A stretch of DNA of 15,450 bases from Bacillota bacterium (GTDB lineage: Bacteria > Bacillota > Dehalobacteriia > UBA4068). Under the pieces are notes generated by a model that was given only the letters and a program-made list of their open reading frames with translations, was not told the origin of the DNA and made no database searches. Shown piece by piece: positions 15,284 to 15,450 of the stretch. Numbering within the stretch: position 1 is the stretch's first letter; the number at the start of each line of letters is the position of its first letter. Location of the stretch: positions 1 through 15,450 of the forward strand of contig JAFSIU010000195.1 of the NCBI GenBank assembly GCA_017439615.1, read 5' to 3'. Both the position numbers and the translations under genes were made by a program.

Positions 15284-15304
15284 TGAAAAAGTAATAAGTG
15301 AAAA
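15269..15304. repeat. Short tandem repeats AGTGAAAA(A)GTAAT
   Basis: AGTGAAAAGTAAT (15269-15281) is followed directly by AGTGAAAAAGTAAT (15282-15295) and then a partial copy AGTGAAAA (15297-15304). The first copy forms part of the right arm of the 21-bp inverted repeat. Confidence 0.65.
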
Positions 15305-15337
15305 TCGACAAGCCTCTATCGAGACTTGTCGATTTTT
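15301..15337. terminator. Hairpin terminator next to the tRNA 3' fragment
   Basis: Stem AAAATCGACAAG / CTTGTCGATTTT (12 bp) extended by CTC/GAG across one mismatch, loop TATC. On the plus strand a run of five Ts closes it; on the minus strand it directly follows the CCA of the tRNA fragment and ends in TTTT. It looks like the original terminator of that tRNA. Confidence 0.75.
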
Positions 15338-15360
15338 GGCGGAGATGGAGGGATTCGAAT
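15337..15360 (-). other. tRNA 3'-end fragment (T-loop to CCA), possible attachment-site core
   Basis: On the minus strand the sequence gives a T-loop TTCGAAT, T-stem 3' strand CCCTC, acceptor 3' strand CATCTCC, discriminator G and CCA, as in a bacterial serine-type tRNA. The partners are missing: the T-stem 5' strand reads GAGTA instead of GAGGG, and no acceptor 5' strand GGAGATG is found in the 90 nt where it should lie. So this is only the 3' third of a tRNA gene. Such fragments mark the far attachment site of elements inserted by tyrosine integrases. A short variable-arm-like hairpin (TACTC/GAGTA, 15360-15374) precedes it. Confidence 0.6.
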
Positions 15361-15378
15361 ACTCCTAAAGAGTACTCG

Positions 15379-15450
15379 GTCGCTGCGCTCCCCGCGCCCC
15401 CGCCGCTTCGCGGCGGGATTTCTCACCCGCCAATCCACGGAACAAAAACA
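15379..15450. other. GC-rich structured stretch at the window edge
   Basis: Clearly more GC-rich than its surroundings. It contains an 8-bp hairpin CCCGCCGC / GCGGCGGG with loop TTC (15399-15417). The right arm can instead pair downstream: GGCGGG (15412-15417) with CCCGCC (15426-15431). No gene seen. It may be the start of a foreign element or a repeat continuing beyond the window. Confidence 0.45.

Noticed and set aside
15337..15430. Complete tRNA-Ser gene on the minus strand
   Set aside because: The 3' part fits, but the T-stem 5' strand has two mismatches and no acceptor 5' strand GGAGATG or anticodon arm is found in the needed 90 nt.

Overview
The window looks like chromosomal DNA of a low-to-middle GC Gram-positive anaerobe of the class Clostridia. 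Pointers are the pth-mfd-PPIase gene order, a Spo0A-type response regulator, several Sec/lipobox lipoproteins starting MKK, a DegV protein and strong TTGACA/TATAAT promoters. I cannot name the genus. Every convincing gene is on the minus strand, so the window reads right to left.

Right end (14880-15450): no protein gene. It holds a 21-bp perfect inverted repeat, short tandem repeats, a hairpin terminator, and a fragment matching only the 3' third of a tRNA (T-loop to CCA), next to an abruptly GC-rich stretch that runs off the window. This may be the edge of an integrated element or a repeat. Then come a DegV-family fatty-acid-binding protein and a nitroreductase, each with its own promoter and terminator.

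Middle (10.5-12.9 kb): a two-gene operon encoding a protein with a C-terminal four-cysteine zinc finger and a diverged Spo0A-like regulator, driven by a TTGACA promoter whose -10 lies inside a perfect 12-bp-arm palindrome. Then comes the conserved housekeeping run pth (peptidyl-tRNA hydrolase) and mfd (transcription-repair coupling factor), followed by a membrane-anchored parvulin foldase and a small zinc-ribbon protein.

Left part (1-4.9 kb): the most unusual region. Three consecutive lipoprotein genes share a promoter. Two carry, between them, four copies of a domain resembling the sulfite-oxidase/molybdopterin fold but without an obvious cofactor cysteine, joined to chitobiase-like C-terminal domains and, in one, by an EKTT-repeat spacer. 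The third has an FMN-binding (RnfG/NqrC-like) domain. Next is tupA, the tungstate-binding lipoprotein of an ABC transporter, cut by the window edge. Its leader has a perfect consensus promoter, can fold into a four-way junction, and ends in an intrinsic terminator just before the ribosome binding site, the layout of a riboswitch. My main proposal, an inference, is that this is an exported redox/metal system linked to tungstate supply.
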